A DNA stretch of 7,692 nt, from assembly GCA_040307715.1 (NCBI GenBank), contig JAWRJC010000042.1:1-7692 (forward strand), given 5' to 3'. Below are positions 1 to 7,063 of the stretch, piece after piece. Within the stretch, counting starts at the first letter, position 1. Every line of letters starts with the position of its first letter. Source of the stretch: RUG13615 sp040307715 (lineage in GTDB: Bacteria; Bacillota; Clostridia; Peptostreptococcales; Anaerovoracaceae). The notes under the pieces were generated by a model that was not told the DNA's origin, did not search any database, and worked only from the letters and a program-made list of their open reading frames with translations. Both the position numbers and the translations under genes were made by a program.

Positions 1-26
1 CGGGCGCTTTTCCGTCTTTCCCTCTG

Positions 27-38
27 ATCAGGCCTGAT
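27..38. repeat. 12-bp perfect palindrome just past the lipase-like gene
   Basis: ATCAGGCCTGAT is its own reverse complement and begins 3 bases after the stop codon of the surface lipase-like gene. With no loop and no U-run it is not a convincing terminator as seen. The window edge hides what follows beyond base 1, so a larger 3'-end structure cannot be ruled out. Confidence 0.35.
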
Positions 39-40
39 TA

Positions 41-2980
41 TTATTTTATGCTGCGGCGCCGTCCGGCATATGCCAGGAGCAGCAATGTCAGCAGCGAACC
101 GCCGCATATGGCTGCCCACAGGACCGGCCGGCTGTCGTCGCCGGTCTTTGCAGTTTTGGCGCTCCTGCCGCCGGCCTTCTCATCCGGCGCCGTCCGGTCG
201 GGTTTTCCGCCGGGCGTTGTTTCGGAAGCGGCGACCTTGAATGTTGCCTCCGCGGTGCCGTCATCGAACTGCACGGTCAGCTTGTGCGTATCCTCGGAAA
301 GCGATTCCAGATAAGACGGCTTTAGATCCAGGATCACGCTGCCGGCTTCCGCTGTGTACGCATCCTCTGCGACAGTCTCTCCATCGACTTCGATCCCGGT
401 GAAATGATCGAACGTGGACGCATCATCTTCGGAACGCTTGACGACGAAGCGGAGCGGTTCCCCGGAACCTTTGACCCAGAACGTATCATCGCCTTCCACG
501 AAAGTATACAGTGCCTCTTCGGCAGATTCCTCATCGGTGACAGGGAATTCATACGTGATACAGACATACGGGCCATCTTCGTCATACAGCGTGTCCAGGC
601 GGTAATACAGTTCCTCCTCGTCCGGCCAGTCGCTGGAGACCTCTTCTCCGTTCATTGTCACCGTCCCGGTATAGGTCTGTCCGCCCCATTCCTCATCTTC
701 CAGCGCGAACACACTGTTTTCCAGATCTTTCAGCGACACGTAGATCGAGTAATGATACTCGCCTTCCTCTTCGGCTTCCGTGACGGTGTTCCAGTTCGGA
801 TCGGCGCAATCCAGCAAACAGATGTAGTAAGGCGCGTCTTCCGGCACGGTGACCTCCGGGATCGCTTCTCCAAGTGACGGGACCGTAAAGCTGAGCTCGA
901 TCCTGTCGACTAAGAGCAGCCACTTCGCATGCATCGTCAGTGGCTCATCGACTTTGACGTCGTCCCAGGCGGTGCCGTTCTCGTCATACCAATCCTGCAG
1001 TTTGTATTTGTCCCCGTTCTGTGTGACCGGATCTTCGATGGCGGGCCTCTCCTGCGTGGACAGCGCTGTGCCCCGCTTCACCGTGATCGCCGCAGGGTCT
1101 TCCGTCTTGCCGGCTGTGTCAAAGGAGACCGTCAATTCCGGCGGCTCTCCGATCTCAAATTCAAAAGTCGCACGGGTCACGCCGGTGGCTTCGTCATACG
1201 TGATGAAGGGGCCGCTGACAGGCGCATTGCCGTTGACTTTCAGTGCCAGATCCTCCGGGATCGTGTGCCCGACAGTCTCAAGTGTGACATTCAGGTAGTA
1301 CACATAGTCATCCTGCAGGACCGTATCGTCGGTATCCCAAGCTGCCGACGCTGTGAGCCAGGAATCGCCGTTCGCATCCTTGTACGCGTCGTCGTCAAAG
1401 AACGCCGCTACCTCGGACGGCGCCTTGTCCGCCGGGTCGCCCGCCTCCGGCTCTTTGATCTCGATATCCACATCGTCCAGTTCCGGCTGCGGGGCGAGGA
1501 CTTTGAGCCGGGCGATCACAGTATCGAACTGATGAGAAAACGTCATCCCCCCGGCACTCGCGCCTATACTGATGACCGGGCTCAGATATCCCAGCGCATC
1601 CACTATAGGGATATCCTGCGGTTCATAATCCATATCCACCGCGAACGGACCGACCAGTTTGAGAAGCGCATACAGATCCTTTTCCGAAAGACTGAACGGC
1701 TGCTCCGATACCGCGTCCAGAACTGCGTGCAAGCCCTTTGCCGCCTGCCAGTAATACGGATCCGCAGCTGCGTCGCCGTCCTGTTTGACCGCTTCCGCGA
1801 GTGCATAGACGGCCGGCGCAACTTCTTCAATATTGTTGAGGATGACATCCGCGGCGCCGGTCAATTCTCCGCTGAAGAGCACGCTCATCAGGCCGACAAA
1901 AGTATCCTGATAGGAATAGGTAAGGGAAACCGCATCCCCGGTATCCGCATCTGTAAAGGTGTCCGTTCTTTGCACGGAGTAATCCGCTCTTTCCGGCACC
2001 CGTTCACTGAGATAGTCCACAATATCGGTCTCGAGCCACTCCGCATCCGGCGGATACTCTTCCACCACGGCACCGCTGCCCAGTTTTTCCAGTTCCGCCA
2101 TGACCTGTTCATCGGTCTCATCTCTGATCTCATAGGTATTGCCGTACCGGGTCATCCCCCACATCGGGATCTTGGTGACGATATCATCCCGGCACAGATA
2201 ATTATGGATATACCCGTACCCGCCGCCGTTCTCCGTCGTGGCCGGCGCCTCGAAAGTATATGCGTAAACCGTATGCCCGGCATCGCCGAGCCGTTTCGCG
2301 ATGAGATTGGTCAGCGCGCCGCCGCGGCTCTGCCCCATGATCCAGTATTTTTTGTTACCGGAACCGCCAAGTCCCTCGATCGCCGGTGTGACCTTGTCGG
2401 CGGCCAGCGCGAATCCGAAGTGTTCACTCCCCTGCGATTCCGCGTTCTTATCATTGACCGTGAAGTTCTGCCGCCAGCCCTGTTCCTTCACCGAAGGGTC
2501 GAACGTATAACTCTGGATCACGACCGCGACCAGTGTATAGGAGCCGCTGCCATCAGAGACAGTCTTTGTTCCGTACAGATAGTTGCAGGCATCCGGGTCG
2601 GACAGCCCGCTCCCGGCAAACGCGACATTCTCAAAACCAAGCCCCCGCAGGAACGCACCGCCACGGCCATCCGCGCTCTCTTCCGCTCCCGCGGCGACCG
2701 CCTGCATCGACACGAGCGCCAGCTCGTCGTTCCGCCCCGCCGGATCCTGCGAAAACCAGTCATCGGTGTAATAAAAACTATCTGTGAGTTCTTCTCCCGC
2801 CGAAAAGGTGGAATACTCCGTTGACTTGCCGAAGATGTACTGGCTGCCGTCTTCCTCCGCAAATGCCGCTCCCGGCATCCAGCCGAACGAAAACAGCAGC
2901 GCCAGCAAGAGTGCCAGTACGCTGCGCGGGATCCTTCCTGCGCTCATTCTTCCGCAGCTTGTGCCCATACGGTCTTTCAT
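41..2980 (-). CDS. Secreted lipase-like alpha/beta hydrolase, C-terminally membrane/wall anchored surface protein
   Basis: A 979-residue surface protein, probably an ester or lipid hydrolase outside the cell. It has a signal peptide (basic N-region, hydrophobic core about residues 20-38, likely cleavage after AFA at 39-41). The N-terminal half resembles class 3 lipase-like proteins: a YTDDWF...N.ELALVS segment near 71-91, the nucleophile elbow GQSRG at 216-220 (Ser218), FEAPATT at 243-249, a possible catalytic Asp in RDDIV (264-268) and a possible catalytic His483 in FSHQFD. Residues about 616-687 form an InlB/Flg_new B-repeat ending in MHAKW. About 858-917 is the beta-rich module often found just before surface anchors in Firmicutes. 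The C-terminus has TAKTGDD (943-949), a hydrophobic segment (about 952-972) and RRR, laid out like a sorting signal but without LP. The start is the first Met, with AGGCGG about 9 bases upstream. It is the last gene of the collinear set, 51 bases after the FabZ-like gene. Family and anchoring are well supported; the substrate is unknown. Confidence 0.85.
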   Translation of the reverse strand: MKDRMGTSCGRMSAGRIPRSVLALLLALLFSFGWMPGAAFAEEDGSQYIFGKSTEYSTFSAGEELTDSFYYTDDWFSQDPAGRNDELALVSMQAVAAGAEESADGRGGAFLRGLGFENVAFAGSGLSDPDACNYLYGTKTVSDGSGSYTLVAVVIQSYTFDPSVKEQGWRQNFTVNDKNAESQGSEHFGFALAADKVTPAIEGLGGSGNKKYWIMGQSRGGALTNLIAKRLGDAGHTVYAYTFEAPATTENGGGYGYIHNYLCRDDIVTKIPMWGMTRYGNTYEIRDETDEQVMAELEKLGSGAVVEEYPPDAEWLETDIVDYLSERVPERADYSVQRTDTFTDADTGDAVSLTYSYQDTFVGLMSVLFSGELTGAADVILNNIEEVAPAVYALAEAVKQDGDAAADPYYWQAAKGLHAVLDAVSEQPFSLSEKDLYALLKLVGPFAVDMDYEPQDIPIVDALGYLSPVISIGASAGGMTFSHQFDTVIARLKVLAPQPELDDVDIEIKEPEAGDPADKAPSEVAAFFDDDAYKDANGDSWLTASAAWDTDDTVLQDDYVYYLNVTLETVGHTIPEDLALKVNGNAPVSGPFITYDEATGVTRATFEFEIGEPPELTVSFDTAGKTEDPAAITVKRGTALSTQERPAIEDPVTQNGDKYKLQDWYDENGTAWDDVKVDEPLTMHAKWLLLVDRIELSFTVPSLGEAIPEVTVPEDAPYYICLLDCADPNWNTVTEAEEEGEYHYSIYVSLKDLENSVFALEDEEWGGQTYTGTVTMNGEEVSSDWPDEEELYYRLDTLYDEDGPYVCITYEFPVTDEESAEEALYTFVEGDDTFWVKGSGEPLRFVVKRSEDDASTFDHFTGIEVDGETVAEDAYTAEAGSVILDLKPSYLESLSEDTHKLTVQFDDGTAEATFKVAASETTPGGKPDRTAPDEKAGGRSAKTAKTGDDSRPVLWAAICGGSLLTLLLLAYAGRRRSIK

Positions 2981-3031
2981 GGTCTTTGCCGCCTTTCTTC
3001 GCCTGTTTCCTGTTTGCCGCCTGCGATGCTG

Positions 3032-3463
3032 TCAGCGCATCGCGATGGTGATGTCTGCCGAAGCCGCCGGCTCCCCGCCCGCACTGACCGTGCAGCGGCA
3101 GGTCGCGAGGGCTTTTTCCGCACGCTCGTTTGCCATTTCCGCGCAGATCGTGAGTGTATCGCCGGGGACGATCTTTTTATAGAACCGCGCTTTGTCAGCA
3201 CCGAGCAGCAGCGGCACTTTCCCCGCATACTCCGGTTTTGTCATCAGCACCAGATCCGTCGCCTGCGCCATCGCCTCGATCGTATAGACGCCCGGCAGCA
3301 CGGCCTCTTCCGGGAAGTGTCCGCGGAAGATCTCCCGCGCCGGGTCAATCCACAGACTTGCGGTCACGCAAACACCCGGCTCGATCTCGCTGACTGTATC
3401 GATCAGGAGCATCGGGTCGCGGTGCGGCAGGATCTGTTTTACCTGTTCGTGGTCGTACTGCAT
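3032..3463 (-). CDS. FabZ-type 3-hydroxyacyl-ACP dehydratase, stand-alone copy
   Basis: A 143-residue hot-dog-fold protein. FabZ enzymes dehydrate 3-hydroxyacyl-ACP to trans-2-enoyl-ACP in the cytoplasm. Family hallmarks are the N-terminal LPHRDPMLLID (12-22), the catalytic block GHFPEEAVLPG (48-58) and IEAMAQ (62-67). His49 and Glu63 are 14 residues apart, the same spacing as the catalytic His/Glu pair of E. coli FabZ. The length is normal for FabZ. The reading frame is open for 85 codons upstream, but that part is low-complexity Arg/Ala/Thr sequence overlapping the NifX-like gene, so the start is placed at MQYDHEQ. No strong Shine-Dalgarno is visible (only GCGAG 7 bases upstream), so translation may be weak or coupled to the gene before it. 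No acyl carrier protein or other fab gene is visible beside it, so it may serve a side pathway; related thioester dehydratases of the same fold are an alternative. Confidence 0.9.
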   Translation of the reverse strand: MQYDHEQVKQILPHRDPMLLIDTVSEIEPGVCVTASLWIDPAREIFRGHFPEEAVLPGVYTIEAMAQATDLVLMTKPEYAGKVPLLLGADKARFYKKIVPGDTLTICAEMANERAEKALATCRCTVSAGGEPAASADITIAMR

Positions 3464-3484
3464 GCCGGACTCGCTTTCGGGACC

Positions 3485-3503
3485 GCCCGCCGCGCAGGCG
3501 GGC
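3485..3503 (-). other. GC-rich intergenic hairpin between NifX-like and FabZ-like genes
   Basis: A perfect 7-bp inverted repeat (GCCCGCC / GGCGGGC) with a 5-base loop fills most of the 46-base gap. On the minus-strand transcript no U-run follows it, so it does not look like a terminator for the genes here. It could be an mRNA-processing or stabilising stem, or a structure affecting access to the weak ribosome binding site of the FabZ-like gene. On the plus strand it is followed by TTTCTTCT, which looks terminator-like, but no plus-strand gene leads into it. Confidence 0.55.
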
Positions 3504-3509
3504 TTTCTT

Positions 3510-3920
3510 CTAGTGGCAGTGGCCGCCGCCGTGGCCGCATCCGTGATCCTGTCCATGGTGGCCGCAGCTGTGCCCTTCGCCGTGGTCATGGTGATCGCAG
3601 TGCGCGTCCGGATCCCAGACCAGTTCTCCTCTTGCCAGCGCCTCGGCCGCCGCGTCCGCGCTGCCTTCGACCCCGCCGTAGACTGTGATGTCCGCCTCCG
3701 CCAGTGCCATCTGCGCACCGCCGCCGATGCCGCCGCAGATCAGCACATTGACGCCCCAGGATGTAAGGTCTCCCGCCAGCCCGCAGTGGCCGCCGCTTGC
3801 CGGAATGACGATCACGGAGCGGGTGATCTGCCCGTCTGTGACCTCATACACTTTGAACTGTTCCGCATGGCCAAAGTGCTGGAAGATCTGGCCGTTTTCA
3901 TAGGGGATCGCGATTCTCAT
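3510..3920 (-). CDS. NifX/NifB C-terminal-like (dinitrogenase iron-molybdenum cofactor family, COG1433-type) protein with His/Cys-rich tail
   Basis: A 136-residue protein. Residues 1-100 match the small family related to NifX/NifY and the NifB C-terminus: the MRIAIPYENGQIFQHFGHAEQF start, the SGGHCGLAGDL loop (42-52), and the glycine-rich ICGGIGGGAQ (61-70). Family members bind iron-sulfur or FeMo-type clusters or act as carriers; most bacteria encoding them do not fix nitrogen, and the role is usually unknown. Residues 107-136 form a tail with 11 His and 4 Cys in 30 residues, clearly suited to binding metal (Zn, Ni, Cu or Fe). The start has AGAGAGGA 7 bases upstream. It sits 25 bases after the SGNH hydrolase gene and 46 bases before the FabZ-like gene. 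No nif genes are visible, so a nitrogenase role is unlikely. A metal-storage, metal-sensing or Fe-S carrier role is inference. Confidence 0.88.
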   Translation of the reverse strand: MRIAIPYENGQIFQHFGHAEQFKVYEVTDGQITRSVIVIPASGGHCGLAGDLTSWGVNVLICGGIGGGAQMALAEADITVYGGVEGSADAAAEALARGELVWDPDAHCDHHDHGEGHSCGHHGQDHGCGHGGGHCH

Positions 3921-3945
3921 TTTCTGTCCTCTCTATTAGTCTTTC

Positions 3946-4662
3946 CTAAAATGCTTCTCTCTGTTCCTCCTGCAGGATCGCTTTGTCGACGATCTCCGCA
4001 AGTTTCTGCGCACCGGCGCTGTTCGGGTGGCAGCCGTCCACGAAGAGTTCATGCTGTCCTTCAAAGGCGGCATGCATATCGATATACCGCACCCTTTCCT
4101 CTGCCGCAACACGCTGCACGATCGGCAGGACCTCCTCCTGCAGCACGGACGCGCGCACTTTCCAGAGGCGTTCCCCGAGCGGGAACAGCGGCGTCGGGCT
4201 GAGCAGGATGACGCTTCTTACGTGCGGCAGTCCTTTGTACCGCCTGACGAGCATGCGCAGATCGTGCTCGTACTTCTCCGCATCCCAATGGCCGGCTTTC
4301 GTGTCGTTCGTGCCGAGCATCAGCACGACGATCTGCGGATCGAACGCAAGGCTCTTTTCGTAGATCTTCTCTTTTATGTACGGTTTGTTGCCGCTCCTTA
4401 GCGCGGTCCTGTCCGCAGCGCCGAAGTTGCCGACCGCGTAGCCGGCCCCAAGTCTTTTGCCGAGCAGATCCGGATAACTCTTCCACGGCTGCCCGTGCAG
4501 GAGAGATCCGTACGTGATGCTGTCGCCGACGCAGGCCACACGGATCTGGCCTTTTTCCGCTTTCGCGGGGATGTGCAGTTTGCCGCATGCGCCGAAGTAT
4601 ACCGCGGCAGCGGAAATCGTCAGCCCCGATGCCAGCGATGCAAAGATCCATCTCTTCTTCAT
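3946..4662 (-). CDS. SGNH/GDSL-family hydrolase, exported or membrane-anchored
   Basis: A 238-residue esterase-type hydrolase. The blocks of the SGNH fold are visible: VGDSIT (45-50, nucleophile Ser48), NFGAAD (79-84, oxyanion Gly), GTND (117-120, Asn119) and DGCHPN (209-214, Asp209/His212 pair). The family removes acyl or acetyl groups from lipids, polysaccharides or peptidoglycan; the substrate cannot be read from the sequence. The N-terminus (KKRW, then a hydrophobic run about 6-25 ending FGAC) is an export signal. Cys26 might be lipidated, but Phe at -3 makes the lipobox poor, so an uncleaved anchor or ordinary signal peptide is also possible. The start is well fixed: AAAGGAG lies 7 bases before the ATG. 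The gene begins 31 bases after the reductase gene and ends 25 bases before the NifX-like gene, which suggests co-transcription. It is the first of two exported hydrolases in this set. Confidence 0.92.
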   Translation of the reverse strand: MKKRWIFASLASGLTISAAAVYFGACGKLHIPAKAEKGQIRVACVGDSITYGSLLHGQPWKSYPDLLGKRLGAGYAVGNFGAADRTALRSGNKPYIKEKIYEKSLAFDPQIVVLMLGTNDTKAGHWDAEKYEHDLRMLVRRYKGLPHVRSVILLSPTPLFPLGERLWKVRASVLQEEVLPIVQRVAAEERVRYIDMHAAFEGQHELFVDGCHPNSAGAQKLAEIVDKAILQEEQREAF

Positions 4663-4693
4663 CTGCGTGCTCCTTTCTTATTCCATCATTTCA

Positions 4694-5812
4694 TCATTTG
4701 AATATCTCAAGCGACTCTTCGAGCCGTTCCCGGATATTGATATGCTGCGGGCAGACTTCTTCGCATGCCCCGCACTTGATGCATTCGTCCGCGGTCTTGC
4801 GCCCGTGCCCGCCGACCAGCCAGTTCAGCCGGCCCTTGGCCGCTTCGTGATCGCGGTACAGCGTCTCGACGTTCATCGCTGTGAAGGTGCCGGAGATGCC
4901 GATCTCCATCGGGCAGACCTTGGCGCAGTAATCGCAGGACGTGCACGGGATGAGCGGCACTTTGGCGAGCGCTTCCTGCGCATCCGCAACGGCTTTGCGC
5001 TGCGCTGCCGTGAAGCCCTCAAAGTCCTTCATGTAAGACAGGTTGTCCGCCATCTGTTCGACATTGCTCATGCCGGAGAGCACGACAGCCACGCCCGGCA
5101 GATCCGCCGCGAAGCGAATGCCCCACGACGCGAACGAACTGTCCGGCTCAGCCGCTTTCAGGATCTCCTGCACGGTGTCCGGCGGGTTGGCGAGCATGCC
5201 GCCCTTGACCGGTTCCATGACAATGACCGGTTTGCCGTGCTTCTGTGCGGTCTCGTAGACCCGGCGCGACTGGATCGCGTGATCCTCCCAGTCCGCGTAG
5301 TTGATCTGCAGCTGCACGAACTCCGCCTCGGGGTGCTTTGTCAGGATCTCGTCGAGTTCCTCCGCATTCGAATGGAACGAAAAGCCCAGGTGCTTGATCT
5401 TCCCGGCCGCCTTCTGCCCGAGCGCCCAGTTCCAGAGATCGAAGTCCTCGAAGAACTTCGTGCGGTGTTCGCCCAGGTTGTGCAGCAGATAGTAGTCAAA
5501 ATAGCCCGCGCCGGAACGCTCCAGCGACAGGTCGAACTGCGCGATCGCATCCTCCCTCGTTTCGCACTTGATCCACGCCGCCATCTTCGTCGCGAGCGTG
5601 TAACTGTCCCGCGGGTAACGCTCCACGAGCGCCTTGCGGATCGCTTCTTCACTGCCGGTGTACGCCCAGGCGGTGTCAAAATAGGTGAAGCCGGCCTCCA
5701 TGAACATGTCGACCATCTTCTTGACCTGTTCAACGTCGATCTCGTCACCGTTTTTAGGCAGACGCATCAGACCGAAGCCCAGCTTTTTCGTGTCGAATAC
5801 CTTATTCTCCAT
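4694..5812 (-). CDS. Aldo/keto reductase with C-terminal 2x[4Fe-4S] ferredoxin-like domain
   Basis: A 372-residue cytoplasmic oxidoreductase of the COG1453 type. Residues about 1-265 form the aldo/keto reductase barrel: GFGLMRLP near the start, FDTAWAYTGSEEAIRKAL with Asp46 and Tyr51, Lys76 in ATKM, and His111 in LLHNL make up the expected catalytic tetrad. The C-terminal 90 residues carry two four-cysteine motifs, Cys290/293/296/300 (followed by Pro) and Cys344/347/350/354 (followed by Pro), as in ferredoxins with two [4Fe-4S] clusters. The enzyme presumably passes electrons between the clusters and a carbonyl substrate at the barrel; the substrate is unknown. An ATG six codons upstream (5830) is in frame, but AAGGAG lies between the two Met codons, 6 bases before the inner one, so the inner start is chosen. 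It follows the PucR-type regulator by 35 bases and is likely in its transcript. Confidence 0.93.
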   Translation of the reverse strand: MENKVFDTKKLGFGLMRLPKNGDEIDVEQVKKMVDMFMEAGFTYFDTAWAYTGSEEAIRKALVERYPRDSYTLATKMAAWIKCETREDAIAQFDLSLERSGAGYFDYYLLHNLGEHRTKFFEDFDLWNWALGQKAAGKIKHLGFSFHSNAEELDEILTKHPEAEFVQLQINYADWEDHAIQSRRVYETAQKHGKPVIVMEPVKGGMLANPPDTVQEILKAAEPDSSFASWGIRFAADLPGVAVVLSGMSNVEQMADNLSYMKDFEGFTAAQRKAVADAQEALAKVPLIPCTSCDYCAKVCPMEIGISGTFTAMNVETLYRDHEAAKGRLNWLVGGHGRKTADECIKCGACEEVCPQHINIRERLEESLEIFK

Positions 5813-5818
5813 TTCTTT

Positions 5819-5824
5819 CTCCTT
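5819..5824 (-). promoter_or_regulatory. Ribosome binding site deciding the aldo/keto reductase start
   Basis: AAGGAG, with 6 bases to the ATG at 5812. It lies inside the reading frame that begins at the upstream ATG (5830), which has no comparable site before it. This supports the shorter protein. Confidence 0.8.
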
Positions 5825-5847
5825 ATTCATGATGCTTCAACCGGATT

Positions 5848-7044
5848 TTATTCCTCCCTGCCGTCATCCCTCAGCAGCAGCGTCATCACCGCGATGCGCA
5901 GGCAGTCGTAAAATGCCTGGTTGCTGCTTGCCGGATCCAGCAGTTTATGAATCTTGTCTATGCGGTACCGTATGGTGTTCTTATGGCAGAACAGTTTTTC
6001 CGCCGCCTGCTCAAGGTCGCCGTCCGCCAGCACGAACACCTTGGCCGTCTCGTACAGGCTTTCCCGGTCGGAGAGGCGGCCATCCTCTTCACGCAACGGT
6101 TTCAGATACTGCCGGACACTGGCGTAGAGCGTCTTCGACGATGCTTCCGGCGCGAGGAACCGCATCACACCGAGGTTCTCATACCGCTCACTTTTCGTCC
6201 CCTTCAGCACCGCCGCCCGGTGCGCATAAAACGCTTCGCGGACCGCTGTGTCGAACGCTGTATCCAGAGGAAGCACCTCGCTGATACCCTTGACATTCGC
6301 CTCTTCCGAAAGACCCAGCCGCAGCAGGACATCTTCCTTGAAGATGCGCATTCCCTCGGCATCCCCGTCTTTGCGGCTGAGCAGGAGCATGCCGCCGTTC
6401 CGGAATCGGCAGAGCGAGACCCGGTCGGTCAGTTTGCGGTCCTGCAGGAGCCGCTTTTCAAACCGGGCAAGATCCGCATTGCGCGATTCTCCGGCTGCAC
6501 CGCTGCCCGCCAGGGAAAAGCAGACCGCCTGCACATAGCTGCTCAGCCTGCCGGCCAGCGAACTCCTGAGACGCTTTTCCTCCTGCGCGGACAGTTCCCC
6601 CGCGATCAGCTGCGTCAGACGCTGTTCGATCTCCGTCTCCGTCAGATCCTTGCCGACCGCCTTCTTGACCGCCAGCACGATCTCCTCAAAGAACGCGTCG
6701 TCTGTGATCATGAACAGCGGGAAGCCGTGTTCGTCCGCGTACCGGACCGCCCGTTCGGGCAGCGCGCCGTAAAAGATCGGTTTATAGGCGAGACAGGCGA
6801 CACCGAGATGGTCCAGTGTCTCAATGGAATCGCACAGCAGCTCCGGATCTTCCCGCGCATACAGCAGACTGGAAAGCGCGATGCTGCCGCCTTTGAGCAG
6901 CACCTCCCGCTGGAAATCGATCCCTTTGCAAAGCTCAAAATCCAGCAAAACGGTCATGTCCGCTTCCCGGTCGAGTCCGTCTGCCCCGGCGATCAGTCTG
7001 AAGCCCGCGAACTCCGGCATTTTGAGATAGTCTCTCACTCTCAT
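5848..7044 (-). CDS. PucR-family transcriptional regulator
   Basis: A 398-residue DNA-binding regulator. Residues about 1-130 match the PucR N-terminal (purine-catabolism regulator-like) ligand domain, beginning MRVRDYLKMPEF and containing LLKGGSIALSS and ITDDAFFEEIVLAV. A middle region (about 135-310) resembles the CdaR/GGDEF-like linker of this family. The C-terminus has the PucR helix-turn-helix: LYETAKVFVLADGDLEQAA, then KLFCHKNTIRYRIDKIHKLL (351-370). Relatives sense small metabolites such as purine breakdown products, amino acids or sugar acids and usually activate adjacent catabolic genes; the ligand here is unknown. The frame is open for 36 codons upstream, but that stretch crosses the terminator hairpin and the promoter, and the family N-terminus begins at the chosen Met. 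GGGGAC lies about 6 bases upstream as a modest binding site. It heads the collinear set, the reductase gene following after 35 bases, which makes the downstream genes its likely targets. Confidence 0.92.
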   Translation of the reverse strand: MRVRDYLKMPEFAGFRLIAGADGLDREADMTVLLDFELCKGIDFQREVLLKGGSIALSSLLYAREDPELLCDSIETLDHLGVACLAYKPIFYGALPERAVRYADEHGFPLFMITDDAFFEEIVLAVKKAVGKDLTETEIEQRLTQLIAGELSAQEEKRLRSSLAGRLSSYVQAVCFSLAGSGAAGESRNADLARFEKRLLQDRKLTDRVSLCRFRNGGMLLLSRKDGDAEGMRIFKEDVLLRLGLSEEANVKGISEVLPLDTAFDTAVREAFYAHRAAVLKGTKSERYENLGVMRFLAPEASSKTLYASVRQYLKPLREEDGRLSDRESLYETAKVFVLADGDLEQAAEKLFCHKNTIRYRIDKIHKLLDPASSNQAFYDCLRIAVMTLLLRDDGREE

Positions 7045-7063
7045 TTTCTGTCCCCGCTTTCTG

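Noticed and set aside
929..2824. 631-codon plus-strand reading frame opposite the lipase-like gene
   Set aside because: The translation is rich in Arg, His, Ile and Val with no recognisable domain and lies wholly antisense to a gene with clear motifs. Long antisense frames are expected from G+C-rich codon bias.
3485..3511. Intrinsic terminator on the plus strand (GC stem followed by TTTCTTCT)
   Set aside because: No credible plus-strand gene leads into it, and the T-run is broken by C; it is listed only as an intergenic hairpin.
3464..3718. 85-codon N-terminal extension of the FabZ-like protein
   Set aside because: The extension is low-complexity, overlaps the NifX-like coding region in another frame and is absent from FabZ proteins, which begin near the chosen Met.
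3510..3920. Nitrogen fixation gene cluster suggested by the NifX-like family
   Set aside because: No nitrogenase or other nif gene is present in the window, and this family is widespread in organisms that do not fix nitrogen.
4514..5911. 465-codon plus-strand reading frame opposite the SGNH hydrolase and aldo/keto reductase genes
   Set aside because: It has no domain signature and spans two well-supported minus-strand genes and the gap between them, so it is a codon-bias shadow.
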